Part shown: positions 1 to 12,202 of the stretch, piece after piece
Numbering within the stretch: position 1 is the stretch's first letter
Layout: each line of letters starts with the position of its first letter
From: Albifimbria verrucaria
Lineage: Eukaryota; Ascomycota; Sordariomycetes; Hypocreales; Stachybotryaceae
Assembly: GCA_020081605.1 (NCBI GenBank)
Contig: JAHREC010000013.1
Span: forward strand, 1,612,001-1,676,000
Length of the DNA: 64,000 nt
Direction of reading: 5' to 3'
Notes under the pieces: generated by a model
What the model saw: the letters and a program-made list of their open reading frames with translations, nothing else
Databases searched by the model: none
What the model was told of the DNA's origin: nothing
Position numbers and translations under genes: made by a program

Positions 1-84
1 GGAGAGCTTCTTGGGCACCGGCCAGAGGGCATTGGCGGGGCTGAGCAGCAAGGCTGCCGCCGTGAGGACGGTTGTGAACAGCAT
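1..84 (-). CDS. Beta-N-acetylhexosaminidase (GH20), N-terminal fragment
   Basis: Only the first 28 codons are in the window; the gene runs off the left edge. The ATG is at 84-82 on the minus strand and the frame is open to base 1. The first 19 or so residues are a hydrophobic, Ala/Leu-rich secretion signal ending in an S-P-A-N-A type cleavage site. They are followed by LWPVPKKLS, the sequence that characteristically opens mature fungal GH20 hexosaminidases (NAG1/NagA type). Such enzymes are secreted or wall-bound and release N-acetylglucosamine from chitin oligomers. The catalytic domain is not visible, so the family call rests on this signature alone. The gene is divergent from the NAB2-type gene across 2.7 kb. 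Confidence 0.72.
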   Translation of the reverse strand, partial: MLFTTVLTAAALLLSPANALWPVPKKLS

Positions 85-2753
85 TGAGTACCACGGCCTG
101 CTGGAGGAAGAGCGGGCGTGCAGTGGTAGAGCGAGGTCACGATGCGTCGATCGAGGTGGAACAGGAACGGAGGGGAGGGAGGGTAGAGTCGAAGACAAAG
201 ACAAAGTCAAAGACAAGGACGAGAGGGCACAGACAATGCCCGAGTACGTGTGACCACGCCGTGAAGAGGATGGGAGAAGGAGAGGGAGCAATTCAGGGTC
301 CCGGCGCATGTAATTTATAAAAGTATGGAATGTCGCACGAGCTATGTAGGCACGCGCACAGTGGGAACCATAAACTGCATATGCAGGACTGGCCCTGCAA
401 GGTCCGCTGCAACGACGAGGTCTGGTCGAGCAGCGGAGCAGAAGCATCTACCTTGCAGACTGATGATGCTCTGCTCTGATCTGGTCTGGTTCTGGTCCCT
501 GGTTCTGGTCCTGGTTGGGTGCGGAGAAGCTTCAAGGTGGAGAGTGACACCCGGTCGCGGCGCGCAACGTTACGTTACAGTTGATTTGATGGTTGGTGTT
601 GATCCAGGATAAACCCGGGCCCTAAATTTTTCATATCCAGAGATTGCATGCAATCGATCAATCAATCCCTGATAAGGAAGCAGGAGCAGGAGCAGGAGCT
701 GGCGGCGGAGGTGGAGGTGGAGGTGAAGGAGAAGGAGGAGGAGGAGGAAGACGAGGAGGATCACCAATCCCTATCAAAGGCCCAGAGAGATATGATGATC
801 GTCCCGAGTGATGCTCGAGTCAGGCATAGCGGCCAGGCGAGGTGATCAACAGCGCACAGGACACGGCCACAGGCTTGACGGGATTGTATTGTGAGACCTT
901 GGAGGAATTATCCATTGCCCATGTCTCACTTCTCTCCCAGGAGGCTGGCACTGGGCTGGCTGGGCCGGGTCAGGCTCCTCTGTCTCCTCTTTGCCTCCCG
1001 CTCTTTTTTTTCGTCAGGGTTGCACGGCGATTTGGCTCAAGTGACACCGCAGCGTCGCATCGCCATGCGGAGTAACAGCACGGCGGGGATCTCGTCGCCT
1101 CTCCCCTCTCAGCCCTCCCGTCATGTGTCTACGATTGCGCTGCCGTGGACCGTGATTCGGCAGCGTCGCCCATGGAGGTGTGCTGGTCCCCGCACTGCAA
1201 CGGCAGCCAGAGGCAAGGCTGAGGAAAATTGTGGGTTGCATTTCATCTGATCTGCCCGTCGTCCGTCTCATCTATTAAGCTCTGTTCTACGACCATTGCC
1301 TTGGCCATGCTACACCTCGTCCGTCCTAGCGCATTGCCGTCGCCCTCTGCATCGTCTCGTCCACGGAAGATGCCCATGTCTTTCATCTCGAAATGAGCCA
1401 TGACGCGTCGTGAAAGCCCATCGCTGCTGGCAGCTCTTCTAGCTTGGTGCAAGGGCCAATCTCCATCCATCCGCTAGGTCGACCAGCTGGTCACTCTTGG
1501 CCCGGCATATCCTGCAGTGTTGCGCAACGTGATATGCATACAATGTAGCCATGTCTGGGATATTCCGGGGCGTCCACATCTCATGATGTAAGCCACTTCA
1601 TATGCTTACCGTAGGCACGACTCCAGCCCGATGGTGATTTGAGTCATTGGCAGACGACGTGACCTGCATGGATGTGGCTGCTGGTTCTCGGTTTTCGACG
1701 GAGCGCGCTTCGCTTCCGTTCCTCCGTGCCAGTGGAGCGTACTATGTACAGGGCCTGCTATGGGTTTACTATTTTGTATAATTTAAACGTGAGTTCGCCG
1801 TTCTTCGAGGCCCAGCATGCAGACCTAGTCTAGTGTACAAGGGTTGGATAACTACAAAATCCACGGCATGTTGCACCCACGAGACTCGTGTAACAAGCTA
1901 CGATATGCTACATGTTTGCAAACCCCTACGTAATCGATTCAACTTTTTAAAAAATCTGAAAATCCAATCAAGTTTTTCTATTGTTCAAAAGACCAGCAAT
2001 GCCCTGTCTTCCTTCAAACCCATACTACATCAAACAAATGTGTATATCAACCACGGATCCGAGATAACTCGACACAATATTTGGCTCCAGGGTAGGCCCC
2101 TACGTAGAACGCATCGCTGTCGAGATTGAATCTCCCATGATTGGTGCATTTCGTCAGCGCTTCCCACTTCTGGCCAAGTACGTACCCGTAGCCGTGCCCG
2201 TTGTGCTTTAGTAATGTCGCCACCTGCATCCTTGGTTCTTGACCTGCAGCTACGTACAATGAATTATTCATGATTAAGCATTGAATAGCTGTGGTTCGAA
2301 GCAAAGACTAGATTCTCTGAGTTTCTCAAGTGATTCCACATCTTTGCAATGTCCAATACTTCCGGAGACCAACAAACGTAACCCGAAACAACCGCCTTCC
2401 CAATTCAAGCCCGTTTGTCGAGGCACGAGTCTTAACGCGTCTGTCACGTGACGCATCTGACCCATTCTTTCTTCATTTGAGGATCCTCTAGACAGACATT
2501 TGCAAGCGACATCTCCCACGTACATCACGTCGAGACATCGCCATCGCTCTTTTCCCCAACTCGTCGCTGTCACCCATCCAGGCTACAGCCGTTCCTGGAC
2601 CGACGCTACAGTTTCGATTCACAACCATAGACGTTGCGCAAGCTTCTTGTCCCATCCGCCACGCGCTTTAGGAGGACTCTTCCTGACACGACCCCAAGCT
2701 ATCACTCGACAGCACCTCCTGTGGCATTCTTCTATCGTCGCAGGCCCATCGAC
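85..2753. other. Divergent intergenic region, hexosaminidase / NAB2
   Basis: This 2.7-kb spacer separates two divergently transcribed genes and should hold both promoters. No reading frame in it looks like protein. It contains purine-rich low-complexity stretches near the hexosaminidase start (AAGACA-type repeats at about 190-222, GGA/GCA tract at 681-760). A more AT-rich stretch lies at about 1750-2060. The 2600-2750 part is the likely leader of the NAB2-type gene. Confidence 0.5.
681..760. repeat. Purine-rich GGAGCA/GGAGGT/GGA low-complexity tract
   Basis: About 80 bases of almost pure purine made of short tandem units: GGAGCA three times, then GGAGGT units, then GGA. It lies about 600 bp upstream of the hexosaminidase start. 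It is a simple-sequence tract, with no sign of a mobile element. Confidence 0.8.
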
Positions 2754-4301
2754 ATGCCCGTCGAGGTCAGCTTAAACACGCCGCTGGCGGACGCGCTCAA
2801 TGCCGCCATTCTTCCCAAGCTCGTCGAGGTGGGATGGGGTTCTGGCGGTAGCGACGACTCCACACTCGCCGAATATGTCATCCTCATGCTCGTCAACGGA
2901 AAGTCGCAAGATCAAATCGCAGCCGAGCTCTCCAATGAGCTGCTCAGTCTATCGCCCGACGACCCCAGTGCCCGCGAATTCTGCGCCTGGCTTTTCAACC
3001 AGATCGATGTCCTGAACGCGCAGCTGAATGGCGGACAGGCTGGAGATAACGGCAATGCCATGGAGAGCACAGATATGGACACAGACATGACCCCCAACGA
3101 TGTGTCAGAGCTCAACGCGTGAGTACCACTCGAGGTTACCAATTCCCACCATTACCGTACTAACATTTCAACAGTCCCACAGGCCCACGATCCATGCGCA
3201 ATGGAAACAACAGAGGTGGCCGAGACAAGCGTATGCTGGGCCACATGTCGAAAGCCATGGATAGGTCCGGCGACAATGTTCTGCACCGAGTTCGAGGCCA
3301 AACCGGTAGCGAGAGGATCAACACGCACGGTCGCAATGCCCCAACTGGTCCACGCGGCGGAATGCGCGGCGGTCGCATGAACAACAACCGCGCTGCTGGT
3401 ATTCAGGCTGGCCTCGCTGGCATGGCCGCCGGCAATCCCCAGATGGCCAACTGGATGATGCAAGGACAACAACCTAGCCAGATGGACCTGGTTGCCATGA
3501 TGGAGCAGCAGAACCAGATGATGCTCCAGCTACATCAAACCATCATGAACAACGGCGGTGGTGGCAACTTTGGACACCAACGGAGGGAGGCAAGCCGCTA
3601 TCTGAGAGAATACAAGACCCTCACAACAGGAACTCTCGCAGAGGCCAACATCACTCAGCCAACTTCGGTGGCGATGCTCCTCAGTCGGAGGGTGCTACGG
3701 GCGAAGACCAAGATGTCGATATGTCTGGCAACAAGCGAGAGCCTGCCAACCCCGAAGAGTCCGTGTGCAAGTACAACCTGAAGTGCACGAACAAGGACTG
3801 TAAATTCGCCCACCAGTCTCCCGCTGCGCCTCCCGGAACAACGGTCGACGTCAATGATGTGTGCAGCTTTGGTGCGGCCTGCAAGAACCGCAAGTGTGTT
3901 GGACGACACCCATCCCCGGCGCAGAAGTTTGCGCACCAGAGCGAGCAGGACTGCAAGTTCTTCCCCAACTGCCAGAACCCTCGCTGCCCATTCAAGCATC
4001 CTGCCATGCCACTGTGCCGCAACGGTGCCGACTGCACCACGCCCAACTGCAAGTTCACGCACGTCACCACCAAGTGCAAGTTCAACCCCTGTCTCAACCC
4101 CAATTGCGCCTTTGCGCACGAGGAGGGTCAGCAGGGAGGGTTCAAGGATAAGGTTTGGACCCCTGAGGGGGTTCTAAGGAGCATGTCAGCGAAAGAAAAT
4201 TTGTCAAGGAGGATGGTAGCGAGGAGCTCGTCAAGCCCGAAGGCGATGATGAGGCGGCAAGGCAAGAGGCATTTGCTCAAGACACGGAGGTTATTGGTTG
4301 A
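2754..4301 (+). CDS. nab2: NAB2-type CCCH zinc-finger poly(A) RNA-binding protein
   Basis: Nuclear polyadenylated-RNA-binding protein that in yeast coats poly(A) tails, limits their length and aids mRNA export. Exons are 2754-3118 and 3175-4301, with one 56-nt intron (gtgagt...cag). The N-terminal ~120 residues form the PWI-like helical NAB2 domain (ALNAAILPKLVEVGWG, EYVILMLVNGK). An RGG/RGxR basic patch and a Gln/Met-rich stretch follow. At the C-terminus are five CCCH fingers, for example CKYNLKCTNKDCKFAH and CKFFPNCQNPRCPFKH. Two apparent 1-nt deletions break the frame: near 3587-3590 (after HQRR, resuming as GKPLSER) and near 4170-4177 (resuming as EHVSERKF). With both counted the gene encodes about 497 aa ending in DTEVIG. 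The ATG at 2754 gives the family's usual N-terminus. Confidence 0.88.
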
Positions 4302-4892
4302 AGTTGCATGAGTGGATGGGACCACGAAGTAATATGTTAAGAGACAGACGGAAACGAAAAAGGCAACCTGAATTGCCCGCACATCCGGCTTGGATGCCAT
4401 GTATGATATCAATTACATGATGGTTTCTTGTTATGACGACCAGTTGAGGAGCATGGGCGGCGTTTCTTTTTTTGGAATGGATGGTTTGGGGATCTCACGG
4501 GGCATAAAGAGGTTTCCTATATACCTTGGAGGGTGAGACCCTGACCATAATTGAATTAGAGGCTATTGATTTTCTGGCCGCACACCCACCTACCTATACG
4601 CGCTTTTATTTATGAGTATGTGACATGAGAGGGATATGGTTGTGCTGTATTCTTCTGTAATACATATGCTGTAGAGTCAACCATCTGCGTGGTGGGGGCC
4701 TAAGTGATGAACCCGTAACGTAGATATAGGCTACCTTTGGGCTTTATAGCCTACGAGCGTTCTTGTATAAGACCCCAATCATGAGTCGACATGTAATACG
4801 TGTAATGTTCCACTTTGTAATACCGAGGCCAAGAGGGTTAATGGCATTGCTTGAGAAAAGCAAGCACATCTTCCCGTGTCTTCCATCTGAGG

Positions 4893-4968
4893 CCTACCTA
4901 GAGGTACCTTACCTGACCAAGCTGACCTACCTTACCTGAGGTACATTTGTCTTAGAGGTACCTCATGC
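4893..4968. repeat. Cluster of TACCT / AGGTACCT motifs
   Basis: Six or so copies of TACCT or its complement AGGTA occur in about 75 bases just upstream of the HEM14 start, including two AGGTACC palindromic cores. The same motif recurs in many other intergenic regions of this window (about 19593, 22228, 29343, 31670-31790, 40955-41070, 41694, 45813). Function is unknown. Confidence 0.65.
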
Positions 4969-5012
4969 TCTACAGAGTACAGACCACCCAACGTCATATA
5001 CCCCAGATAAGA

Positions 5013-5024
5013 CGAGGTACCTCG
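5013..5024. promoter_or_regulatory. Perfect 12-bp palindrome CGAGGTACCTCG
   Basis: A perfect inverted repeat about 90 bp upstream of the preferred HEM14 ATG, inside its likely leader. An identical 12-mer sits at 45813-45824, upstream of the chitin synthase. It could be a dimer-binding site or part of the dispersed AGGTACCT motif family; no factor can be named from sequence. Confidence 0.4.
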
Positions 5025-5111
5025 ACTGGCGTTTTTCTACTACCCTCGTACCACCACGGCCAAGGGTCCAACCTCACTCACACTACCCTTCATGAACAAT
5101 TGATCTACGAA

Positions 5112-7083
5112 ATGAGCCGCAGTCGCGCAGATGCTGCTGCCGCGGCTTTGCTGCAGCGGACCTCAGCTTCTGCCATGCGCTGCCACGTACGAGCCGGCGC
5201 AATCTGCAGCAATGGCTCGCTGCCGCACTGCCGACACTCCAGCACGCGACCGCGCGCAGTCGTCCGCCATCGCCGTGCCTCGTGCCTCGAGCGGAGGACC
5301 TATGCCCAGGTCACCGACGGGAATGGTGTTGCGGTCGTAGGAGGTGGTCTAACGGGTCTGACAACCGCCTACTACCTTGCCAAGAAGCTGCCCGCCACCA
5401 CCAAGATCACCCTCTTCGAAGGAAGCTCACGCCTCGGCGGATGGATCAAGACGGAGGAGCACAAGGTGGACTTTGGGGAGGAGAGACAGGGGACCATAAC
5501 CTTTGAGCGTGGGCCTAGGACTATGTCGTCGCTGATAAAGAACAGTTGGCGATTTGATGACCTGGTTATCTACGATGTGGTATGACGCTCTCCCTGCGGC
5601 CTCGAGCTCAGCGCGGTTATGCTGATGCTAATGTTGAATACAGGCCCTCGACTTGGGACTCAAGCTCGATTACCCCCAAGAGGGAATCCGCAGAATCTAC
5701 TATCCCGACCACCTTGTCCGTCTTCCTCCGCATCAAGACATGTTCGAATTCCTGCACGAGCCGCTGGTTTGGCATTCCGCGCTCGGCGTTGCCGGCGTAC
5801 TACTTACTCTCATCAAACGGAACATACAGGGAGGAGGACGGGGTATCCCGGACGAGGACACTTCTATAGCGGAGTGGCTCCGGGAACTGAGTGGTGGTGA
5901 TGCCATCGGTAACAACATTGCTTCGGCGATGCTGCACGGCATCTACGGCGGCAACATCGACAAGCTGAGCGCCCGCAGCGTCCTCGACTCCGTCTTCCAC
6001 ACATTCCACCTTCCAACAACACCGGAAGGCGTCGAGTTGACCTCGCGCCTTTCCACGCCTCTTCTCAACAGCCTGGCAAAGGATCCACTGATCCAGCGCA
6101 TGGCACAGACGCCTAAGGGGCGCATCCTTAGCTTTGGCTCGGATGGCATGGAGACTTTGACAAAGGCCCTGACCCACGCTCTTCAGTCCCAACCCAACGT
6201 TGAGCTTCGGACAAATGAGCGTGTGAGCAATGTGACCTACGATAGGAGTGAGAGTTCTGTAGGAGTAAGTGCTGCAGCCCCATAACACTTCTTTACCCAG
6301 GCTGGACTGGGACAGGAGGACACCTGCTTATGCAAAGGTTTTTAGATCACAACTTCCAAATCAGGAGCGGGATCACGGCAGTTCGACAAGGTCATCTCGA
6401 CTCTACCGGGCCAGCACCTCGCCCGCATTGCCGGCGGCGCGCTGCCAACGTTTTCGCGGCTTGAATCCGTCTCCATCATGACTGTCAACCTCTACTTCCC
6501 TTACCGGGAATTCACAGACAAAGGGGTTGGATATCTGATTCCCCGTTCAGTAACCACCGAGCACAACCCAGAGCGTGCTCTTGGTGTGTTCTTTGACTCG
6601 TCGGTCATCCCTCGAAGGAAAGGCGAGCCTAAGGGCATGAAGCTCTTTGTGCTGATGGGCGGCCACTACTACGACAAAGCCAACGGCGGCATTGACCCGC
6701 CCTCCGAAACAGAGGCAATCGAGCAGGCTCGTCGCCTTCTCGAACGCCATCTTGGCATCTCCCGTAGCGAGCCTTGCTACGCCGTTGCCGGTTTGGCTAC
6801 AGACTGCATTCCCCAGCACCACGTTGGGCACGAGGCACGCATGCGCGAAGCCCACAGCGAGTTGCTGGACAAGTTCGACGGCAGACTCGCCGTCGCCGGC
6901 GGCTCCTACACTCACATCGGCACCGCCGCCTCCATGGCTGCTGCCTACCGCGCCGCCGATAGCTTTGCCGGCACAGACTCGAACAAGCAGGCCACAGGCC
7001 TGGAGCATTTCACCGAAGAAACGCGGTACACGCTGATACCGGGAAATATGCCAGTACGAAAATTGAGAAGAAGAGGAAATTAG
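5112..7083 (+). CDS. hem14: Protoporphyrinogen oxidase, mitochondrial (heme biosynthesis)
   Basis: Flavoenzyme that oxidises protoporphyrinogen IX to protoporphyrin IX, the penultimate heme step, at the mitochondrial inner membrane. Exons are 5112-5579, 5644-6264 and 6346-7083 (introns of 64 and 81 nt), encoding 608 aa with no frame break. Residues ~1-65 are Arg/Ala/Ser-rich, as in a mitochondrial presequence. The FAD dinucleotide fold GVAVVGGGLTGL starts near residue 72, followed by EGSSRLGGWI and FERGPRTM. The C-terminal part contains LPTFSRLESVSIMTVNLYFP and the final FAD-contacting region GGSYTHIGTAAS. The ATG at 5112 was chosen because the presequence starts there; an in-frame ATG at 4965 would add 49 residues. 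The gene is convergent with MED14. Confidence 0.93.
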
Positions 7084-7595
7084 ACTCGCTAGGAGCGAAA
7101 CCGGCTCTATATTAAACCAGACGAGAGGATGGGTGCACTTGACTAGCTGGTCCTAAGTGCAATAAATATTATTGTATAACTTCAGGGTCATAGATTAGAA
7201 CATCTGACGGCGCATATATGAGTATGGGCCGGATGCTGGTAGCATCCCCTCACAATTACATTGGATATGAAATACACCTCCCAATCTCAAACCAGTTGCC
7301 CTCCTCTTCTACATGCTGCCATCACTACCCAACATGAACATCACATGGAAAAAACTCCGTTTCAATCAAAATGCTCCATTATGCTATTCAAGAGTCGTGA
7401 TTCTACTCCAGAGGTATCATCAAAGCCACAAAGCCAACCAGCCCTCGAGAGGTCCCCGCAGTTATCTCTTCGTTTTTAAGTCCTCCGGAACCCCTTGCGT
7501 ATTGTAAAGTATGGTATTTGTAATGTCAACAAAAGAAAGCGAAAGAAGAAGAAACGCAAATCAAAGGCCGGGCGCGTGGCGGTGGGAGCTCAGTC
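7084..7595. other. Convergent intergenic region, HEM14 / MED14
   Basis: About 0.5 kb between two gene 3' ends. It should hold both 3' UTRs and polyadenylation signals (AATAAATATTATTGTA near 7161). No protein-like frame or RNA gene was recognised. Confidence 0.5.
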
Positions 7596-10500
7596 CTACT
7601 CCAAGACCACCAGGGGCGCGGCGCCGTTGCCGTTCCCTCGGGTTGGTTCGCGCTGGGGCCTTGACCCGCGGCTTCTCCGTTGTTCGTCGCCATTGCGCGG
7701 ATCGCCTTGTCGACGGCTTGCAGCATCTCTACGACGCCGCTGCTGGGCTTGCCAGCGGCGCTTGTCGTCAAACCCAGCCAGCCTTCGCCCTTGCCCTCCC
7801 ATATGGGCTTCAGGGCCCCTGTGAATTGGTCGTCCGCGGGTGGATCGCCGTTGGCGTTGGGCGTGCGCGTAATGTGCCACCAAGGCTCGCCTCGCCGTAC
7901 CTTGATGTTGACCTCTAGAGATAGTTTCTGGGGACTCTGTCCAGTACTGGCGTTGGTGGCCCCAATGATGTACTTGATCGTTATCCAGTCGATCGTTTTC
8001 ATGTAAAACTCCACGCGGCCTTGGTCCTTCTCCTCGATATCTTGCCAGCCGCTTTCTATATCATCGACAGCCTTTAATGCATGAATCGATGTTGGCAGCC
8101 AGACCATTAGTGCTCCGATACCTCCATCAGTATTGACCAATCTCTTCATCAGGTCAACCACCCTCAAGTGAGGGCTACCAGCCTCTAACTGGATATTTAT
8201 ATCATCTTCTGATAGATCCAAGACCACTCGCCAACGTTGAGCAGTCTTCTCGGAATTATCTTGAGATACGTCCCGATCCCCTTCAGTATATGAAAATGTA
8301 ACTTCTCGGAGAGTGACTGATTCGCTCGTAATCGTCCCTCTGGCTTTGTCCATGGACTCGAGAAAGTTGACAAAACGATCTACGGCCTTGATTCGAGACT
8401 GCAGTGAGCCAATCATAGAATGCCCAATTCGGTGACGTATTCGCAAACAAAACTCGCCTCGTTTTGGGTTGTATGAGACGTCACGATCAACCATGCCTGT
8501 GAGAGCGGCAAACTTGGCCGGCCGCCTGACCTTGATAATGGCGTCTGAGACGCAAACAAGTTGACGGTCCGGTTCTCCCTCCGCATTAGGCGAAGACTTG
8601 GCCTGTAATTGGACGCCTTTGAACTTGATGGTGACCATGTTGTTCGCCCAAGGCTGTTTCGTAGACAGAGAGAGGCCGCTGCCGGCGGCTGGCTGTGCGA
8701 TGGATGAGACATCCATCTCTCCTCCGGAAAGGTTTGCTTGCGATCCGGTACCAACCCCTTGTTGACAGCATTGAAGACCATGGTTGGATACACTGCCGAT
8801 AGGGCAACCTCGATGGAAGGCAACCTGACTTGTTGCAGGAGTGACCAGTTCATACTCTCGTTGGGCCGGCATTTGATCTTCTGCTTGTGTAATTCTCGCA
8901 TGTCGACAGACTGGGCCATCATGCCAGTGGCGAACAGCGTCAAATTGTTCCAGAAGACGTCTGAAAGGTCAGGATGGCCCTTGTTAAGCGGGAGCCTAGC
9001 ATGGAATCTAGTAGAGCGACCGGTCTCCTTGCTGGGCCTATCAATCAGTTAGTACATAATTCATAGCAAGGTGAAGGAAGGCAGATAATAACATACGCTT
9101 CAATGAGCCACCACTCATCCCCACCCAAGCCCAGAAATATCACTATGAACCATTCTGAGCCCCATCCGTCCTTCTGCAGCCACAACGCGCGCGTCCAGTC
9201 GCGAATCTTTGTGACCGACCTCAACTCCTCGTTGTTCAAGGGAGCTTTCTTGGTGTACCAGCCCATGCAGCTTCCTCTTCGGTTCAGCTCATCCTCCAAC
9301 ATGCCGCATCTAACATTTTCGAGGCAGGAAACCCCATCCTCTGTTGGACTTCTTCCGTTGTTGAGAAGATGCTCGTACTGAATTGAGAATTTCGAGTTCG
9401 GTTTGATTGCAAAGTTGCCTGTTGTGGGCTCCATTAAGAGCGAGACACTACCCCGGTATCCAACCTGAGTCTTCAAGTAAGAAGCGGAGGGGTCAGAGTC
9501 AGAGATATGTAGTTCTAGTGACGCTTCGCGGTTCTTAAAGCGTGGTGCCAAGAGTAACCTATTGTGAATGCTCTTGAGCATGAAACCGATATGACGGCCA
9601 ATGATATCTCGAAGGAGCGCTTCAGCTGAGAGTTCTTCCATGTCTAGAGGAATCTCCACCTCTTTGACTTCTTTGTTGTCCCTGTACCATTTAGCTACCA
9701 AGTGGCTGGTCGACTTGGAGTCGGATGTAATGGTTTTCCGGGTTTTGTTGACCGCAACAAGTATCCAGCTCTTCAGGCTCTGGTTTGAGGTGCGGGAAGT
9801 CCAGTACTGAATTGCCAATGCACGGTTCAAAGGCTCAATCGTTAATGTGCCGGTCCACGAGCTGCGACTTAACTGGATTGTTTGTCGTTTGATTTCGTTG
9901 ATCTTCATCGTCAACACGAACTCATGAAGAAACTCGTAGCAGCCTGCGAGCCCATCTTTACTGAGGGCTTCGTTTACGCAAGCCTCTAGGTAAGCTCGTA
10001 GAGAGTCCGGCAGCGATGAAGGCGAGGGATGGAAGGTTACGCGAAAGTCGATGAACCAAAATTGCTTCTCAAAGTCCTCGTCCGCGATCGTCAAATCGAC
10101 CTCGAACTCTCCAGGAACCTTAAATGTTACTCGTCCTGAGCCGATCTCATAATCTCTGAATTGAGGTGGTATCTTGTCGTAGTCGTCCAGGTTAAGCCTT
10201 AAGGATAACAGAGTGTCGAGATCGTGCATCCATTTGACTTGCTCTTCCGCTGTAAGGGGCGGCGGTTCTATGTATTGAAGCTATATCGTTGTTAGCTACT
10301 ACGAACCAGATCGTTTCCAAAGGAAACAACAACTTACGTCAGGGAGCCATGGTGCCGACCCTGTGGACAACACTTGTAGGGCCGTCTTCAAATCAGGACT
10401 CGGCATCCGGGCGAATGTCAAATCTCTTTTGACATTGACGATATTATCCAATGCTGCATCGTAAAGTATCCTTTGCTGGTCGATATGGAACTTGAGATCA

Positions 10501-11053
10501 ATAAGTTTGCTGACCATCTCTGACTTTCTACTCCACTCGGTGATGACAAGCGCCTTGACCCATTTCGCGTGCATATCTTGCGCAAAGTTCAACAAGGCGG
10601 ATTTCTTGCGCAGGTTCTCGTTCGAATAGTCGTCTGCAGCCGTAGCTGTAGAGGACGAGTGTCCATTGACGGCACCTGTTGGAATAGGCATCTTGGCCAG
10701 TTCCGCAACTTTGTCCTGAAGAGAGTTATGGGTCGTCTGAGCGAGGCGGGTTAAGAAGAGCGAGAGGGGACGAATCCCTGGGTGATATGAACAATCTCGT
10801 CCGGTAGATCGTTCATTCTGGAGGAACAGTCGCCTCCCTTTTGAGGATGCTGTCCATCTGGATTGCCATTACCCGGCTCGGCTTGACCTCCGTTGGTGAT
10901 GGCGTCAGGGCTCGAAGCCGCGGCGGTGGCCTTGGTTTTGTCGGCGCCATTGAGAGGGCCATCGTTGCTGGTTGTGCCATTCATGCGGTCTCTGTCGTGG
11001 TCGGTGCGTACGCCGTTCTGGCCTCCAATCTCCATGTTGACCAAGCCCGGCAT
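7596..11053 (-). CDS. med14: Mediator complex subunit 14 (Rgr1)
   Basis: Scaffold subunit joining the head, middle and tail modules of Mediator, the RNA polymerase II coactivator; acts in the nucleus. Exons on the minus strand are 11053-10338, 10280-9097 and 9037-7596, with introns of 57 and 59 nt. An acidic/polar N-terminus leads to the conserved block LPDEIVHITQGFVPLSLF, then KWVKALVITEWSRKSE, which defines the MED14 N-terminal domain. Three apparent 1-nt deletions occur: near 10762 (a C run after GFVP), near 8730 (before NLSGGEMDV) and near 7625 (before APLVVLE at the C-terminus). Counting them, the coding length is 3345 nt (about 1114 aa), normal for the family. The stop used is 7598-7596; the uncorrected frame would run on to 7526. 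Confidence 0.9.
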
Positions 11054-12202
11054 TTAAGGCCTTGTTCGAAGCAGCCCCTGTGCTCCAAGGGCCTCACTAT
11101 CCCTAAGCCCCAATCGTCCCGCAACAACACGAAAGTCGTTAAATATCGAGAGTCCTAATCGATCGTATGCGTCATGGGCCCGTCAAATCGTTGGCTTCGG
11201 ATGACCTAGACGTGCATGGCAGCCTCGAGCAGTCCGCACCGTATCAGCAAGCCACCTAGGCGCAGTCGCGTGTCGCATTAACCGCCGACTTCAATCAGTT
11301 GACCGGCTTGTCTGTCCGTCCTGGACGCGCCGGGTTTGGGGTCGAAGCGCCGGCTGGATACGCAGAGGCGTGCGACGGCAAAGTCGAAAACGAGGGAAGA
11401 GTTGGAGCCGGAGGCGCGGTGGATCGCAGATTTAAGGAGACCGATACGTGATTGAAAGGTGCCAGAGCACTCGTCCATGCGTGATTCCTCCCGTGCAGCC
11501 CGGGAAATCAGTCATCTGTTGAGGGTGGATGAGCCCATTAAACGCGACAGCGACGAAGGGTGATAAGAGAAGCGACTGTACAAAGGATCTTGGATGCGCA
11601 GAGGCCTGTGATTTTCCCAGCTTTTCCCAATGGAGAGCGAGAGGGAAGCCTGGGAGCCAGGCGTGTCATGTGAGTTGGGCGCACGGGCCAGGTACTGTGT
11701 GCCAGCCACTGATGTATTACTCTATACGGTAGGGAGATTGTACAGTTTCCCAGCGCAATCGGCACGGTGCCCCGGCGCATAAGGTATCCACTAATTAGGC
11801 CCAGCTCTCTTGTTGATGGTCTTGGTTACCTCGCAGCTTACAGTATTCTGCACCATAAATAATAATCTCTTGTTGCAGTACTGTACTGTACTCCACATAT
11901 TCGTCTCGTCCAAGTGAATGGGCGTCAACACCGTTGAATTCATTGCACTACTTTTCGCTCTAGGCATTCATATACGGACGTAACGAGGGCAATGTGCAAT
12001 AACAACAACTTGCATGCCCAAACATACGCGCAACATCCTTAAGCTCCTGTTGTTGCGCTGTCCTGACAAGCCACCCGTTGCCTAAGCTACCCAACCCTTG
12101 CTGCCAAAGACATCAAATTTCAATTAGCTACTGTTGGTGTTAGCGAGGAACTTTTGCCTTGGAACCATCCCCGTACGAACATGTGTAATTGACAGTCTAC
12201 AC
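11054..12202. other. Intergenic region between MED14 and G6PDH
   Basis: About 1.15 kb between two genes read in the same (minus) direction. It contains the G6PDH 3' UTR and the MED14 promoter. I see no convincing coding frame, RNA gene or repeat in it. Confidence 0.5.

Larger units (their letters stand above)
4302..5111. other. Intergenic region with AGGTACCT-type motifs, NAB2 to HEM14
   Basis: The first half holds the NAB2 3' end and T-rich downstream sequence. From about 4893 the sequence is packed with TACCT/AGGTA motifs. The HEM14 promoter or leader is here. No protein-like frame was seen, except an open in-frame extension of HEM14 upstream to an ATG at 4965. Confidence 0.5.

Noticed and set aside
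3560..3600. Programmed ribosomal frameshift in the NAB2-type gene
   Set aside because: No slippery heptamer or downstream structure is evident, and similar one-base breaks occur in ten other genes, which fits sequence errors better.
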